64,000 bases of DNA from Jaenimonas drosophilae (Eukaryota > Euglenozoa > Kinetoplastea > Trypanosomatida > Trypanosomatidae). The stretch covers positions 124,001 through 188,000 of the forward strand of contig JASAON010001657.1 of the NCBI GenBank assembly GCA_030849065.1, read 5' to 3'. Shown here in pieces: positions 46,442 to 56,078 of the stretch. Every line of letters begins with the position of its first letter. Position 1 is the stretch's first letter. The position numbers and the translations under genes are program-made. Under the pieces are notes generated by a model. It was not told where the DNA came from and ran no database searches. It worked only from the letters and a program-made list of their open reading frames with translations.

Positions 46442-48397
46442 TTACGTCAATAGAGACAGAAGGGTATCCAGCGCCTTGATGTACCGCACATCATACCTGT
46501 ATTCCGCATCTTCATCCTTATCCAACTGCAACTCTTCCTTCTCGTAGGTATAGGCAAAGTCCACCATGACAAGACGTCCACTGCCCTGAGGTTTATCCGC
46601 GTCGTACACAAACAAGAGAGAAGATGTGTAAAAGCGGTACACAGTTTGCTGGCTGAAGGCAATCCGAAGTTGTTCCAACTGGCGGGCAAAGTGAGCCATA
46701 ACGCGACGGCTATGCATGAAAAACGTACAGAGTTCTTCGTGGAGCTGATCAAGAGAAAGGTTGCGACAGGCGAGTTTAGACTTACACTCAAACCTTTGTG
46801 TGGTCTCATTCCATCGTTTGTAGCCCGCCAGACGAATCCCGTGTTGGCCAGAGGTGGACTCAAGTGACTTGCGTTCCTTGCTGCGCTTCTTCGCAGCAGA
46901 CGGGCGAAGACCGTATTGACGACTGCCCATCTTCATGTCTAGAACACAGGGATGTTTGAAGCCGAAGCACACATCCTCCAGCACAAGAAGCTTGATGTAG
47001 TCACACTTCGGCATCGGCTCCTCATCCTCGAGGGAAGCAGAGGCCTTCATAGGAAGGGTCTCCTGACGACTGCCAAGGACAGTCGCACTCCCACCCGTGG
47101 AGAAACTTGTATCGATGCTCGACAACGAGAGAGGGGGGGTCGTGATGGACGGGGTTTGGTGTGTATCCGTCGTTGGAGTCTGAAGGGTGGTAGTTCCTGG
47201 GGAGGTAATTGGGCTAGCAAAGCGTCGTGCGCCGGCCATGTAGGCGTACAAATTGTCTCGCCGCATAGGTCGTATGCCGTAGTAGCGAGGAATGAAGGGA
47301 GCCAGGAGCCTCAGAGCGCGCACCCGCTCCTCCTCCCGCTTGTGCGGTGCGTCCTCATCCACGATGACCGCCGTATCGCAGGATTTGGCTTCACTCGATC
47401 CCTCCCACTTCTCCGTTCTCGCGCCTTGACGTGCATCCACAGAGAGGTTGCTCGGAGCCCCGTCGCTGTGGTTCTCCTCTCCCTCCCCATGCGATTGAGC
47501 AAAGCTGACCGCCAATGCGTGCCGACGTTGCAGCTCACCAGCCACGGCATAGCGCCTCTGAATCTCGTAGGCGGTCATATCTCCGCGTGAGTAGTCCTTG
47601 AAACGGTACCTCCACCAACGTCCAGCGACTGGGAGATTGCAGCTGCTGCTGGGTACCTGCAAGTCCCACAGTACATGGCGCGGAGGAGAGTCCGGTTGTG
47701 TTGGAGACTGCGCCAGCTCAAACTGAGGAAGAGCAGGAGTATGAAGGTTGGATGGGGTCGTCGTTGTTGTTGCAGGGGAGAGGCAGGTTTCACTATCCAC
47801 TTCAGTGTCAGATTGAGAATCCTGACCAGCCCCCACCTCACTTCCTCCAGCCTCGGAGTGGGTTTCCGCATCCACCCCACACACCTCCACCTTGCGTCCC
47901 GACCTGAGACACTTTTCAATAAGGAACGACTGAAAGGGATGCACTGCTTCGTAGAAGTGCTCCTCTCGCTCACTGCACGATTGCTTCATGAAGCATTCGG
48001 CATGGGTGAGGGAGAGGTGATGGCCCCCAACGGAGTTCGGGCTTGAGACACCAGTGCTAGAAGTCTGCCCTGCTGCCTCACCCATAGCAGGGTCTGCATC
48101 CTCCTCCCCAACAAACATGGGTGTACCACGATAAAGCTCACGCGAGGAGGCATGAATCGCGGAGGAGCTCGAGAGGGGCTGAGAGAGTAGGATGGGGTCC
48201 ACGTGGACCTCCGGAGGGAGAGGGGAGGTGCACGCAGAAAATACGGCCGTGCCGGCGAGGCGGCTGCGGTCCAGCCTGTCGTCATCCGAGGAAGAGCACG
48301 ACGGGAGCCTCACTCTACAAGCATGAGTACCGGCAGAGGGTCCTATCACAGTCGCACAGTCCAAACTTCGCTGAGAAGACTCAGGCGTCGTTGGCAT
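46442..48397 (-). CDS. Inositol polyphosphate kinase, IP6K/KCS1-like (copy 1)
   Basis: Protein of 651 residues with ATG at 48395-48397. The first half is Ser/Pro-rich and disordered apart from a short HFYEAV segment near 147. The kinase signature PCVLDMKMG (P-x3-D-x-K-x-G, Asp near 487) follows KLLVLEDVCFGFKH; then come the GSRQYG block, RFYTSSLLFVYD and the late metal-binding DFAYTY (Asp near 611). These are the conserved motifs of the IPK superfamily; the GSRQYG...TSGQHGIRLAGYKRW block resembles IP6K/Kcs1, which makes inositol pyrophosphates. An IPMK-type activity is not excluded. A 123-nt DNA block (46805-46927) is identical to one in the second copy 7.5 kb upstream. Confidence 0.88.
   Translation of the reverse strand: MPTTPESSQRSLDCATVIGPSAGTHACRVRLPSCSSSDDDRLDRSRLAGTAVFSACTSPLPPEVHVDPILLSQPLSSSSAIHASSRELYRGTPMFVGEEDADPAMGEAAGQTSSTGVSSPNSVGGHHLSLTHAECFMKQSCSEREEHFYEAVHPFQSFLIEKCLRSGRKVEVCGVDAETHSEAGGSEVGAGQDSQSDTEVDSETCLSPATTTTTPSNLHTPALPQFELAQSPTQPDSPPRHVLWDLQVPSSSCNLPVAGRWWRYRFKDYSRGDMTAYEIQRRYAVAGELQRRHALAVSFAQSHGEGEENHSDGAPSNLSVDARQGARTEKWEGSSEAKSCDTAVIVDEDAPHKREEERVRALRLLAPFIPRYYGIRPMRRDNLYAYMAGARRFASPITSPGTTTLQTPTTDTHQTPSITTPPLSLSSIDTSFSTGGSATVLGSRQETLPMKASASLEDEEPMPKCDYIKLLVLEDVCFGFKHPCVLDMKMGSRQYGLRPSAAKKRSKERKSLESTSGQHGIRLAGYKRWNETTQRFECKSKLACRNLSLDQLHEELCTFFMHSRRVMAHFARQLEQLRIAFSQQTVYRFYTSSLLFVYDADKPQGSGRLVMVDFAYTYEKEELQLDKDEDAEYRYDVRYIKALDTLLSLLT
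46805..46927 (-). repeat. 123-nt block identical to 54339-54461
   Basis: All 123 bases match the second inositol phosphate kinase gene in the same orientation, including every synonymous position. The identity ends abruptly on both sides (C/T difference at 46804, C/A at 46928). A further 31-nt identical run lies at about 46950-46980. This is the footprint expected of recent gene conversion. Confidence 0.95.
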
Positions 48398-49015
48398 GGC
48401 TAGGGTAGTTGTACTTCACCTGAGTGGGCGGTTTTCGTGGCGCAGAATGCTCCGTCAATCACCGAGCAATCTTGGCAATCAAAGGTGCTGCGAGGACTAG
48501 TGGTCCGCGGTCATCCGTTAAGTGAATGTGTCGCGTCAGGTGAGACGGTGAGCCACACACACACACACCAATGAGAGATCGCAGATTGAAGAGAAGGAAG
48601 CGACGGAGATCGGCGTGCTGGAGCGTAGGGTCGTTTCACGTTCAGTCACGAGAGCCAAACACGGCACTACGCTTCCGAGGGGTTTGAGGACAAATCTAGA
48701 CTGTGGTTGAGATGTAGACAGAACCAAAACGCAGGAATGAAGAAGATTGATCCCATGATACACACAACAGATCATTGAGGACAGTGATAAAGAGTGGGTA
48801 CAGCGCGCACACGCACACCCCTCTCTCTCAAACACAAATACAGTCAACGAAGCGAAGTGAGGTCCACAGAGAAGTAGGACACGCTGCCCGTGTCGTCTCA
48901 TTGCGACACAACAAGCAAGTCAGGCAATACATTCATTGTACATGGAATAGCTCCATGAGCGACTCCACCGCACAAGTCAACAGTCGTTGAAAGGGGTGGA
49001 AAGCAGTACGTCCCA
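48398..49015 (-). other. Intergenic spacer between the 1086-residue protein gene and kinase copy 1
   Basis: This 618-nt spacer includes a CA repeat (about 48555-48567, plus strand). No credible gene or structured RNA was recognised. Confidence 0.5.
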
Positions 49016-52000
49016 TCACACATCCATGCCCTCTCCCTCCTTTGCTGCCCAAGCAGCATTGGCGAGCTCATCCTTCTCCATCGCATCCAGCATTCGTACA
49101 GCAGCCTCATGCTCCTCCAAGAGTGCTCGAAGATGAGGTTGTTGGTCTACAGGTTTGCAGAGTCGTAGGTCTACCTCCCGGCAGAAGATAAAAGTATCCG
49201 CGTCCACTTCGGAGTCCTCCAGAGACATGGTGGGATGCGGGCGGGAGGATGCGATGGAGCGCCTACTGGCAACTGATGGTGCCACAGAAGGAAGAAGGGC
49301 GACGCTATTAGGGTGGGTAGGCTGCATCAAAGCAGCAGCCTTCATGGACGCTGGGGTGCAGCTCGGGGGCGGGCACTTGAGACGCTCACGGAACTGAATA
49401 TCATCATCGGTGCATTGATCAAAGCGTTGCCATGCTGGCTCAATAGAAGTCAATGCTGGCACCACCAATGCGCGACGTGGGGAGGTATCCCCAACGTCGG
49501 CAAGTGATGTGGTACCCTTTTCGGAAGTCGAAGATGATGTAGTGGGGCGGTGGGTCTGCGATTTTGCAGTGGCACCTCTCTTGGCTCCACCTTTGGTCGG
49601 CGCGGATGCCGACGCCGGAGGACGCCGCTTTCGCTCCGAGGAATTGCTGCAGTGAGAGGCGATGTTGTCTGCCCACCACTCATCATGGCGGCTGATGCAC
49701 ACCTCATTCATGGGATGCTTCTTGATGTGAACGGTTTGTGCCTCCTTCATCTTGAAGACATCACAGAGCTCCATCAAATCGGTGCGTTCTTGACCCACAA
49801 AGTTATGTCGGTCGGCAGCGGCGTTCAGCAAACGGCCAAACTCCTGCTCCACCACATCTGGCGGGGCCTCGCGCTTGCTCATCGCACTGTCTCGTGTTCC
49901 GCAAGTTGTAGAGGCATCCTCTGCTCCCGGAGACAAGGAGGACCAACTCTTTGCACTGGCGCTGATGGGGCGTTGGGGTACACCAGCTTCACTCGGCACC
50001 ACCGCAGAGAGGCTTTGACCAGCGCTGGCATGCTTCATTTGTTGACGGTAATAGTGGCAGCTGCGCTCCTCACAAGCTTGGATCTGCGCCGCACGACGGA
50101 GGCTGCTGGGCTGTACCCCTCCTCGGGCAGACGGTGGTCGGCCGGTACTCCCGCGCGAAGCGTAGGAGCTCCGACGGCGTGCCGAGCGCTTGGATGTGGG
50201 TCGGACCAAGGTATCCTCCACGGGGCCACGCGTTTGCTCCTCAGCCTCCGCCACAAGGCGCTGATACTCCGGAGGCATGTCTGCTCCTCCCGTGGACTCC
50301 ACGATGGGGTTGTATCGATGAAGGAGGGTCGCCGCGTTTGCCTCCCGCTGCTTCTGCTGCTGATGCAGAGCTGCCTTCTCAACACGAAGGGGATTCGCCT
50401 GGTGAAAGACAAGATGTTCAATGTGCCGCACCTCGCGCTCCTCCCGACGGCTTTGCGGGGTTGCCGAGGGGGCCCAGGTCGCCGGGGTGGAGGTATAGTG
50501 TTGGCCAGAAACAACGCGCAGCAGCTGCGGATGACGTTCTAGGGCATCCTCCACCACCTCCCGACCAAAGAGTACCTGCAGAGTGCGGGTGTGTGCATCG
50601 GCCTCATCCTGGGGTGTCTTGAACGCCTGGGCCGTTGAGGCAGGATCGGTCGTTGCGGGTGTTGGGGTAGGAAGAGGTATTAACATGGAAGAAGGGTAGG
50701 GAGGGGGAATGCGCTCCTCTATGGAAGCAGACCGATGCATCGGCTTCTCGATCTTCGCCTTGGACCACCATCGTCGTGCCTCCACCTCATCTACTTGGCG
50801 CACGGAGCCTTTCACCTTGGCGGAGGTCTTGCCCCCTGTCTCCGTCAAACGTGTGCGCATCATCGTGGAGCCGAGGGTACCCGTCAGAGGACGAGAATTG
50901 GGGGCGTCAGAGAAGATGCTCTTGACACCTTCGCCGCCATCCTCCTTCACTGGGCCCTGAGAAGTGTAGGTCCCCGACCATAAAAAGTGGCGAGCAGCAT
51001 CATCGGCCGACACTGTGGGGATGGCCGGGGCCAAGGCCCTGTCGTGGAAGGTGCCATCGTCCAAGGCAGATGGGATGCTCTTGCGTGGGCCGGGCAACTC
51101 ATCCCCGTCGACAGAGGTCCCGAAGGTGGCCGTGCCATCTCGATTGGATGTTCCCCACGTACCTCCCATGGTTGGGGTGATGGTAGGCGGTGAGCGCCAC
51201 GGTGCGGCGTGAAAAATGATGTCATTGAGTCTGCGAGGTGCTGTTCCATCCATGGAGCGGGAGGTGGAGGTCGTTTGGCCCATGGTGCCGTCAGCCCCTA
51301 GCTCTGCCCCCTCCTCTCCTTCCGAGGGCTGGCGCAGGCAGCCAATGAGTTCACCCTCTGGGGTCATGATGGAGCCTGCCTGCTCCAGGGCAACAACCAG
51401 GTAGTCAGGAAGCTCAAGCAGTGGTTCCGACTGCTCCTCAATCAGGTGCTGCTGGTAGTTGTCCAGAAGCTTCGTCACCGTGCCTGCGGGGTCCGGTGAG
51501 TGAACCCGGTCACCCTGCGATGGTGGTCGAGGAACCTGTGAGCCGCGGCTGGCGAGGGGGGTTCTTGCCTTGACCGCAGTCGACTCCTCAGCCGGGACCG
51601 CTCCGGACGGCGCATCGGCGGTGTTCAACCGCTCCACCACCGTGGCGTTGGCGGTGCCGGTACGCGGTCGGCGGGCCATCGAAGTGGCGGGCGAGTCGGC
51701 AAGCGCCTCCGCAGTGAGGAAGCGCCACCGATGGCCGGAAAAGGGGCGGGTTGGGGTAGTTAAGAGATCATCTACATTGGCTTGCATCGACGTCACGGGA
51801 ATCTCCAACACATTAAAGTTGGATGGCGTCGTGGAGTCAGCAAGTGTCGTCACAAAGTTCCCTGCCGCAGTTTTGGTTTTCAGCTTCCCACAGGAATGAG
51901 GCCGGCCTCTTCCTGTTGAAGACGAGCTCTCAGCCATGAAGGGTGTGTGCGCGTACTGATGCGGAAAACGTGCCTGACTCAACGTCAGGTTGTTAATACC

Positions 52001-52276
52001 GCGAAGTGAAATGTTGGTAGGATCCTGCTGCACCATCCGCTCCGCCACGGGTGGGGGTACAGGATAGGCCACCTCCTTCGGAGGACGTCCAAGTTGGTCA
52101 TTGGCTGCTACACCTGCAGCACCAGGAGCATGGCGCTGTACTCCTTGGCGACTTCCCTTCGCTGACGATGTCAGACGGGTGTTGTTGTTGGCTGTGGAAG
52201 CTCCAGTTGGTGGCCGTTCTCCGGCAGGAATCCGCACCGACTTAGAGGGACCGCCCTTCACTCGTCGAGTGTTCAT
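49016..52276 (-). CDS. Large basic disordered protein of unknown function
   Basis: Protein of 1086 residues with ATG at 52274-52276. It is rich in Ser, Thr, Pro, Ala and Arg throughout, with short helical islands (for example LPDYLVVALEQAG near 300, EERSCHYYRQQMKHASAG near 740 and LRALLEEHEAAVRMLDAME near the end). No catalytic motif, membrane segment or signal was recognised. The composition and scattered helices resemble cytoskeleton-associated proteins of kinetoplastids, but this is only an impression. It separates the two inositol phosphate kinase paralogues. Long frames on the opposite strand are shadows of its codon bias. Confidence 0.72.
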   Translation of the reverse strand: MNTRRVKGGPSKSVRIPAGERPPTGASTANNNTRLTSSAKGSRQGVQRHAPGAAGVAANDQLGRPPKEVAYPVPPPVAERMVQQDPTNISLRGINNLTLSQARFPHQYAHTPFMAESSSSTGRGRPHSCGKLKTKTAAGNFVTTLADSTTPSNFNVLEIPVTSMQANVDDLLTTPTRPFSGHRWRFLTAEALADSPATSMARRPRTGTANATVVERLNTADAPSGAVPAEESTAVKARTPLASRGSQVPRPPSQGDRVHSPDPAGTVTKLLDNYQQHLIEEQSEPLLELPDYLVVALEQAGSIMTPEGELIGCLRQPSEGEEGAELGADGTMGQTTSTSRSMDGTAPRRLNDIIFHAAPWRSPPTITPTMGGTWGTSNRDGTATFGTSVDGDELPGPRKSIPSALDDGTFHDRALAPAIPTVSADDAARHFLWSGTYTSQGPVKEDGGEGVKSIFSDAPNSRPLTGTLGSTMMRTRLTETGGKTSAKVKGSVRQVDEVEARRWWSKAKIEKPMHRSASIEERIPPPYPSSMLIPLPTPTPATTDPASTAQAFKTPQDEADAHTRTLQVLFGREVVEDALERHPQLLRVVSGQHYTSTPATWAPSATPQSRREEREVRHIEHLVFHQANPLRVEKAALHQQQKQREANAATLLHRYNPIVESTGGADMPPEYQRLVAEAEEQTRGPVEDTLVRPTSKRSARRRSSYASRGSTGRPPSARGGVQPSSLRRAAQIQACEERSCHYYRQQMKHASAGQSLSAVVPSEAGVPQRPISASAKSWSSLSPGAEDASTTCGTRDSAMSKREAPPDVVEQEFGRLLNAAADRHNFVGQERTDLMELCDVFKMKEAQTVHIKKHPMNEVCISRHDEWWADNIASHCSNSSERKRRPPASASAPTKGGAKRGATAKSQTHRPTTSSSTSEKGTTSLADVGDTSPRRALVVPALTSIEPAWQRFDQCTDDDIQFRERLKCPPPSCTPASMKAAALMQPTHPNSVALLPSVAPSVASRRSIASSRPHPTMSLEDSEVDADTFIFCREVDLRLCKPVDQQPHLRALLEEHEAAVRMLDAMEKDELANAAWAAKEGEGMDV

Positions 52277-53912
52277 TCTAACCGCACACAGCTACAGAAA
52301 AGTGTATATGAGTGTGGGTTTGTAAGGGAATCTATGTGCCGCGAAACAACAACACAAATAACGTGAAGAAGACACACGAGACATGAATAGAGACTGTCAG
52401 CAGTTTTTGTTCTTTTCTTCCCCACATCAATCACTACACTACATAATTATTAAATGCGACTGTCAACGACCCCAATCACCACATTCCACCGAAAGCCTAT
52501 TGATGGACGTTTTTCACGTCGGTGGTGAAAGATACGAAGGTAGAACCCCACAATGGAGGTGAACTTGCGTGCTCCTGGGAACCTCCTCGAAAATTTGGGT
52601 TGAACAGAACACAGAAGAACACTTTCTGCACGTACCTCATTGACTTCCAGCGGAGGGAGGTACTCTGCCACAAAAAAAAACAGGGAAAGAAACAAGGGAA
52701 AACAGAATGTGCAACGATGAACAACAACAATGAAAGAGGTGTCGGAGAAAAAAAAAGAGACGTTCGTGTGCCTTGACGGCACATTCACGTCTTACTACCA
52801 ATGAGCAAAGAGATAGCTTTTAGCAAAGAAGAGAGACACTACACAACAACAGGATCTTTGAGGCACACGTATGCCGCGATAGCCCTTCACCTCCTGGGCT
52901 TCACGGCAGTAGCCACACCTCACGCACGCAGGCATACAGAAGAAAAGATATAATTCACGGATCAAATTGAAATAACCAAACACGTGGTGCCAATCATTCA
53001 CCACCTCGACACACTACCACTCTCCACTCACTCTTGTCGGACTGAACTCTCCTTCTCCCGTTCTCCTATTGTGCTCCTTCAGAGGGAGCAAATGACACAG
53101 CCATTTTTCAATATACCCATCAAGCTTCATATAATACTATCCATTCTGCGGTTTTCTTGGTCTATCCTCGTAAATCATACACATGTGCCATCCAAATCCC
53201 ACCATCCGCCGCATGGCAGATGCCGTTCGCTGGATGCATCACAGTAACGACACTGACACCACCTGCACAGTCAATATCCTCGGTGTACGAAGAATGGTGT
53301 AAGGACCCTCCAAAAATAAAAAAATCATGACGCACCTTTAAAGCATTCTCCCCACCTCACCAGCGGACGAAGATGGCCAACAGAGTTGGCAAAAGTAAAG
53401 TTGGAAGAGTTCATAATTCTTGGTACGCACTTCGCCTTCATTGCTAATCGCGCACACGTTTTCAAGTTGATCCAGCCTAGATCCCAACACCACGGCTAGA
53501 GAGGGATGTGTGATGAAAGATCGGAAGAAGTAGTACGGCTGGGCCACGCGCCGCACCAGCGCAGCCAAATAAAAATCCGACTTCCTGACAATATACGTTC
53601 AGTTTCACTTTCGTGCAAGACACACAACAATGGTGATGTGAAAAACACTGATGAAGAGCCTTCATGGGGTGATCCATGCGGCTATGGTATAGTGGCGTCT
53701 ATTTCATCCTTGCCGACATAGGCATGGGAGATATTATTCCATCCTGGCCATGGGTGCAGCGCATGACAAAGAGCATGGCCAGTACAGTTTCAGCAACAAA
53801 ACGAACGATGTGGAGGGGAAGAAGGGAGTGCGATGATGTCACAAGGAGCCCACGGGAAATATTGGATTTGGAGTAGATGTACATGAGTACGCCGCAGGAT
53901 GATGGGCCGTGT
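52277..53912. other. 1.6-kb gene-free stretch, the longest in the window
   Basis: No credible gene on either strand. It contains A/T runs (52669-52680, 52748-52757, 53313-53325) and two overlapping short minus-strand frames (53477-53677 and 53338-53568). The first has an ATG; the second has none but reads more protein-like (VRRVAQPYYFFRSFITHPSL). They could be remnants of a broken small gene, or chance. A non-coding RNA cannot be excluded; no tRNA pattern was seen. Confidence 0.5.
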
Positions 53913-55172
53913 TTATGGATGAGCTGCTTTGCTAATATCGGAGGCACTCGACGTCCTCGCTGAGCAGGATATGTTCTCCAACACCACAACCAAGCTATCC
54001 AATGCTTTGATGTACTCCTCGTCCAGTGAGGTCGGTTGGGCTTCCCCGCACTCACATACCTCGTCGAAGGTGTAGGTGTAGGCAAAATCTACCATGGTCA
54101 GTCGTGCGGTAGCCACTGGATTCTCCGCGTCATACACCAGCAAGAGCGACGACGTATAAAACCGAAACTTCTTTTGCTTCAGAAAGACAGAGCGAAGATC
54201 CTGGAGCAGCTTTGAGAAGTGTGCACGTAATGATCCACTGTAGCCCTGTGTCACAAAATCGCACACCACTTGACTCAGTTCCCGATACGAAATGGGTCGA
54301 AGCTCCAACTTGGTCTTACATTCATATTGCTGAGTGGCCTCATTCCATCGTTTGTAGCCCGCCAGACGAATCCCGTGTTGGCCAGAGGTGGACTCAAGTG
54401 ACTTGCGTTCCTTGCTGCGCTTCTTCGCAGCAGACGGGCGAAGACCGTATTGACGACTGCCAATCTTCACGTCCAGTACACACGGATGTTTGAAGCCGAA
54501 GCACACATCCTCCAACACCAGCATATCCACAGTTGAGTTTTCTGACTCGCAAAGCACGTTGCTGTAAGAAGGTGATGGCTCTCTTTCCGTGGTGTCTGTC
54601 CCACACTCCAAGGGCGTAGTAGGTGAGGTCTCCACGACAGAGACACTCGCAGCGGGCGATGCCACCGCTGTGGAGGTTGTAGAAGATGGCACCCCCACTG
54701 GAAGGCACTTGAGACTGACGCTGGTTGTGCCATAGTAGCGTGGGACGAAGGATCGAAGGAGTGTCGAAGGCATCTCCGCTGCACTGGCCATCTCGGAGAG
54801 TGTCCAAATCTCCTCATAAAAGTGTCGCTCGCGGGTTGAGCGAGCCGCCTTCCACAAGCGTCCATTGTGAGACAGCATCATATGGTGCCCACCAACAACG
54901 TGCTCGTACATGGTAAATGAATGCGCCAAATCCTGGTCCGAATGGAGCTGAGGCGATGTCTTTGAATCCCCGCTGCCAGGAGTGTCGTCGTCCACTGTTC
55001 GTGTGGCACGTTTGTAAACCGTGGGAAGACTTGTTTTTTCCAGCTCAGGTTCAGCGGAGTTGCGTGCCGCTATCAGGGGCGTTGGGGATGATGCTGGTAC
55101 TCGGGCCGCTACGGCCGAAGAATCCCGGATGTCATTGTACGTGGTTAAGTAGGGGCAAATCGCCCTTCGCAT
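53913..55172 (-). CDS. Inositol polyphosphate kinase, IP6K/KCS1-like (copy 2)
   Basis: Protein of 419 residues from ATG 55170-55172; the frame extends upstream only through a GTG. The kinase motifs are intact: PCVLDVKIG near residue 235, the GSRQYG block, RFYTSSLLLVYD and DFAYTY. The N-terminal part (HHMMLSHNGRLWK, then ERHFYEEIWTLSEM) aligns with copy 1 (HHLSLTHAE, then EEHFYEAVHPF), but it is shorter and lacks most of the disordered linker. Outside the identical DNA block the two proteins look only about half identical in the kinase region and much less elsewhere, so the duplication is old. Both copies keep the catalytic Asp/Lys pair and are probably active. Confidence 0.88.
   Translation of the reverse strand: MRRAICPYLTTYNDIRDSSAVAARVPASSPTPLIAARNSAEPELEKTSLPTVYKRATRTVDDDTPGSGDSKTSPQLHSDQDLAHSFTMYEHVVGGHHMMLSHNGRLWKAARSTRERHFYEEIWTLSEMASAAEMPSTLLRSFVPRYYGTTSVSLKCLPVGVPSSTTSTAVASPAASVSVVETSPTTPLECGTDTTEREPSPSYSNVLCESENSTVDMLVLEDVCFGFKHPCVLDVKIGSRQYGLRPSAAKKRSKERKSLESTSGQHGIRLAGYKRWNEATQQYECKTKLELRPISYRELSQVVCDFVTQGYSGSLRAHFSKLLQDLRSVFLKQKKFRFYTSSLLLVYDAENPVATARLTMVDFAYTYTFDEVCECGEAQPTSLDEEYIKALDSLVVVLENISCSARTSSASDISKAAHP
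54339..54461 (-). repeat. 123-nt block identical to 46805-46927
   Basis: Second copy of the identical block, coding for the residues after the PxxxDxKxG motif (GSRQYG to KRWNE). It has the same orientation and the same reading frame as the first copy. Confidence 0.95.
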
Positions 55173-56078
55173 TCGGCAAATTTTAACGAAGTAGTCACAA
55201 CGAAGTTCCACACGCACTTCTTCGTCTGATTAAGGAGATGGTTCACACGGTGACGATTGGCACTTGAAGTAATCAAGAGGATGGTGCAATGAGCACGCAG
55301 GAGGAAAGATTTGACGAATGGTATGTCTAGGACTTCTCACTATACCGCACAAGTGAAGAGGAATTGTAGAAGAGTCGATTTCAATGTAGCTGCAGAAGAA
55401 CGAATCATGAGAGTGAGAGGCGCCTACACGCCCAGTCTATCAGATAACAAACCCCTTTGAGAGGAATCACCTCCGGTGCAGCCCAGTGAATTGTGTGGGT
55501 TCAGGGGCATCAACCCGCACCAGGAGTACTTAGATCACCCAGGTCGACACCATGTTAAGCCACGCCACCATCTCCCAATTTTTTTTGGTGAACAACAAAA
55601 ACCAGTCCAGACAACTACGCAGGTCGAAGAGTATGACCAGGTGATCACGCTTCCACACAGTGACACTTCAACAAGGTACTGGTGTGAAGCCACAGCCACG
55701 TGGGTGGCATGCGTAGCATCTTGGTGACTGTTGGGAGACAAGGTAGATGAGTTGGGTCTGGGGATTACAAGCAATGATTATCACAGCAGCGGAGCGGCTG
55801 AAGGGAAGGGTGAGTGGAGGGATAGAGGGTCGTCGCTACGACCTAGACAGAACAAACAGGCTTTCGCCTTATTCCATCTTTTCCTTTCCTACACACAAAG
55901 AGAGAGGGCTCCACGGTGGAGATCACACACATATCACAATGTTCTACACCGCTTCCACAATGCTGAATTGCAATGATGAGGCTGGTGATTCATGCATGAT
56001 TCCAGGCTGCAGGTTCCCTGCCACATGCACCACTGTACACCTCCGTTGGAGGTGCAAGTGGGGGTGAGGGGTGGTACG
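55173..56078 (-). other. 906-nt spacer between the permease and kinase copy 2 genes
   Basis: A homopolymer run at 55580-55587 is the only simple-sequence feature noted. Open frames in this stretch start at non-ATG codons. No gene was recognised. Confidence 0.5.

Noticed and set aside
49550..50542. 330-codon plus-strand frame
   Set aside because: Lies fully antisense to the 1086-residue protein gene and reflects its codon bias (stop-free complement).
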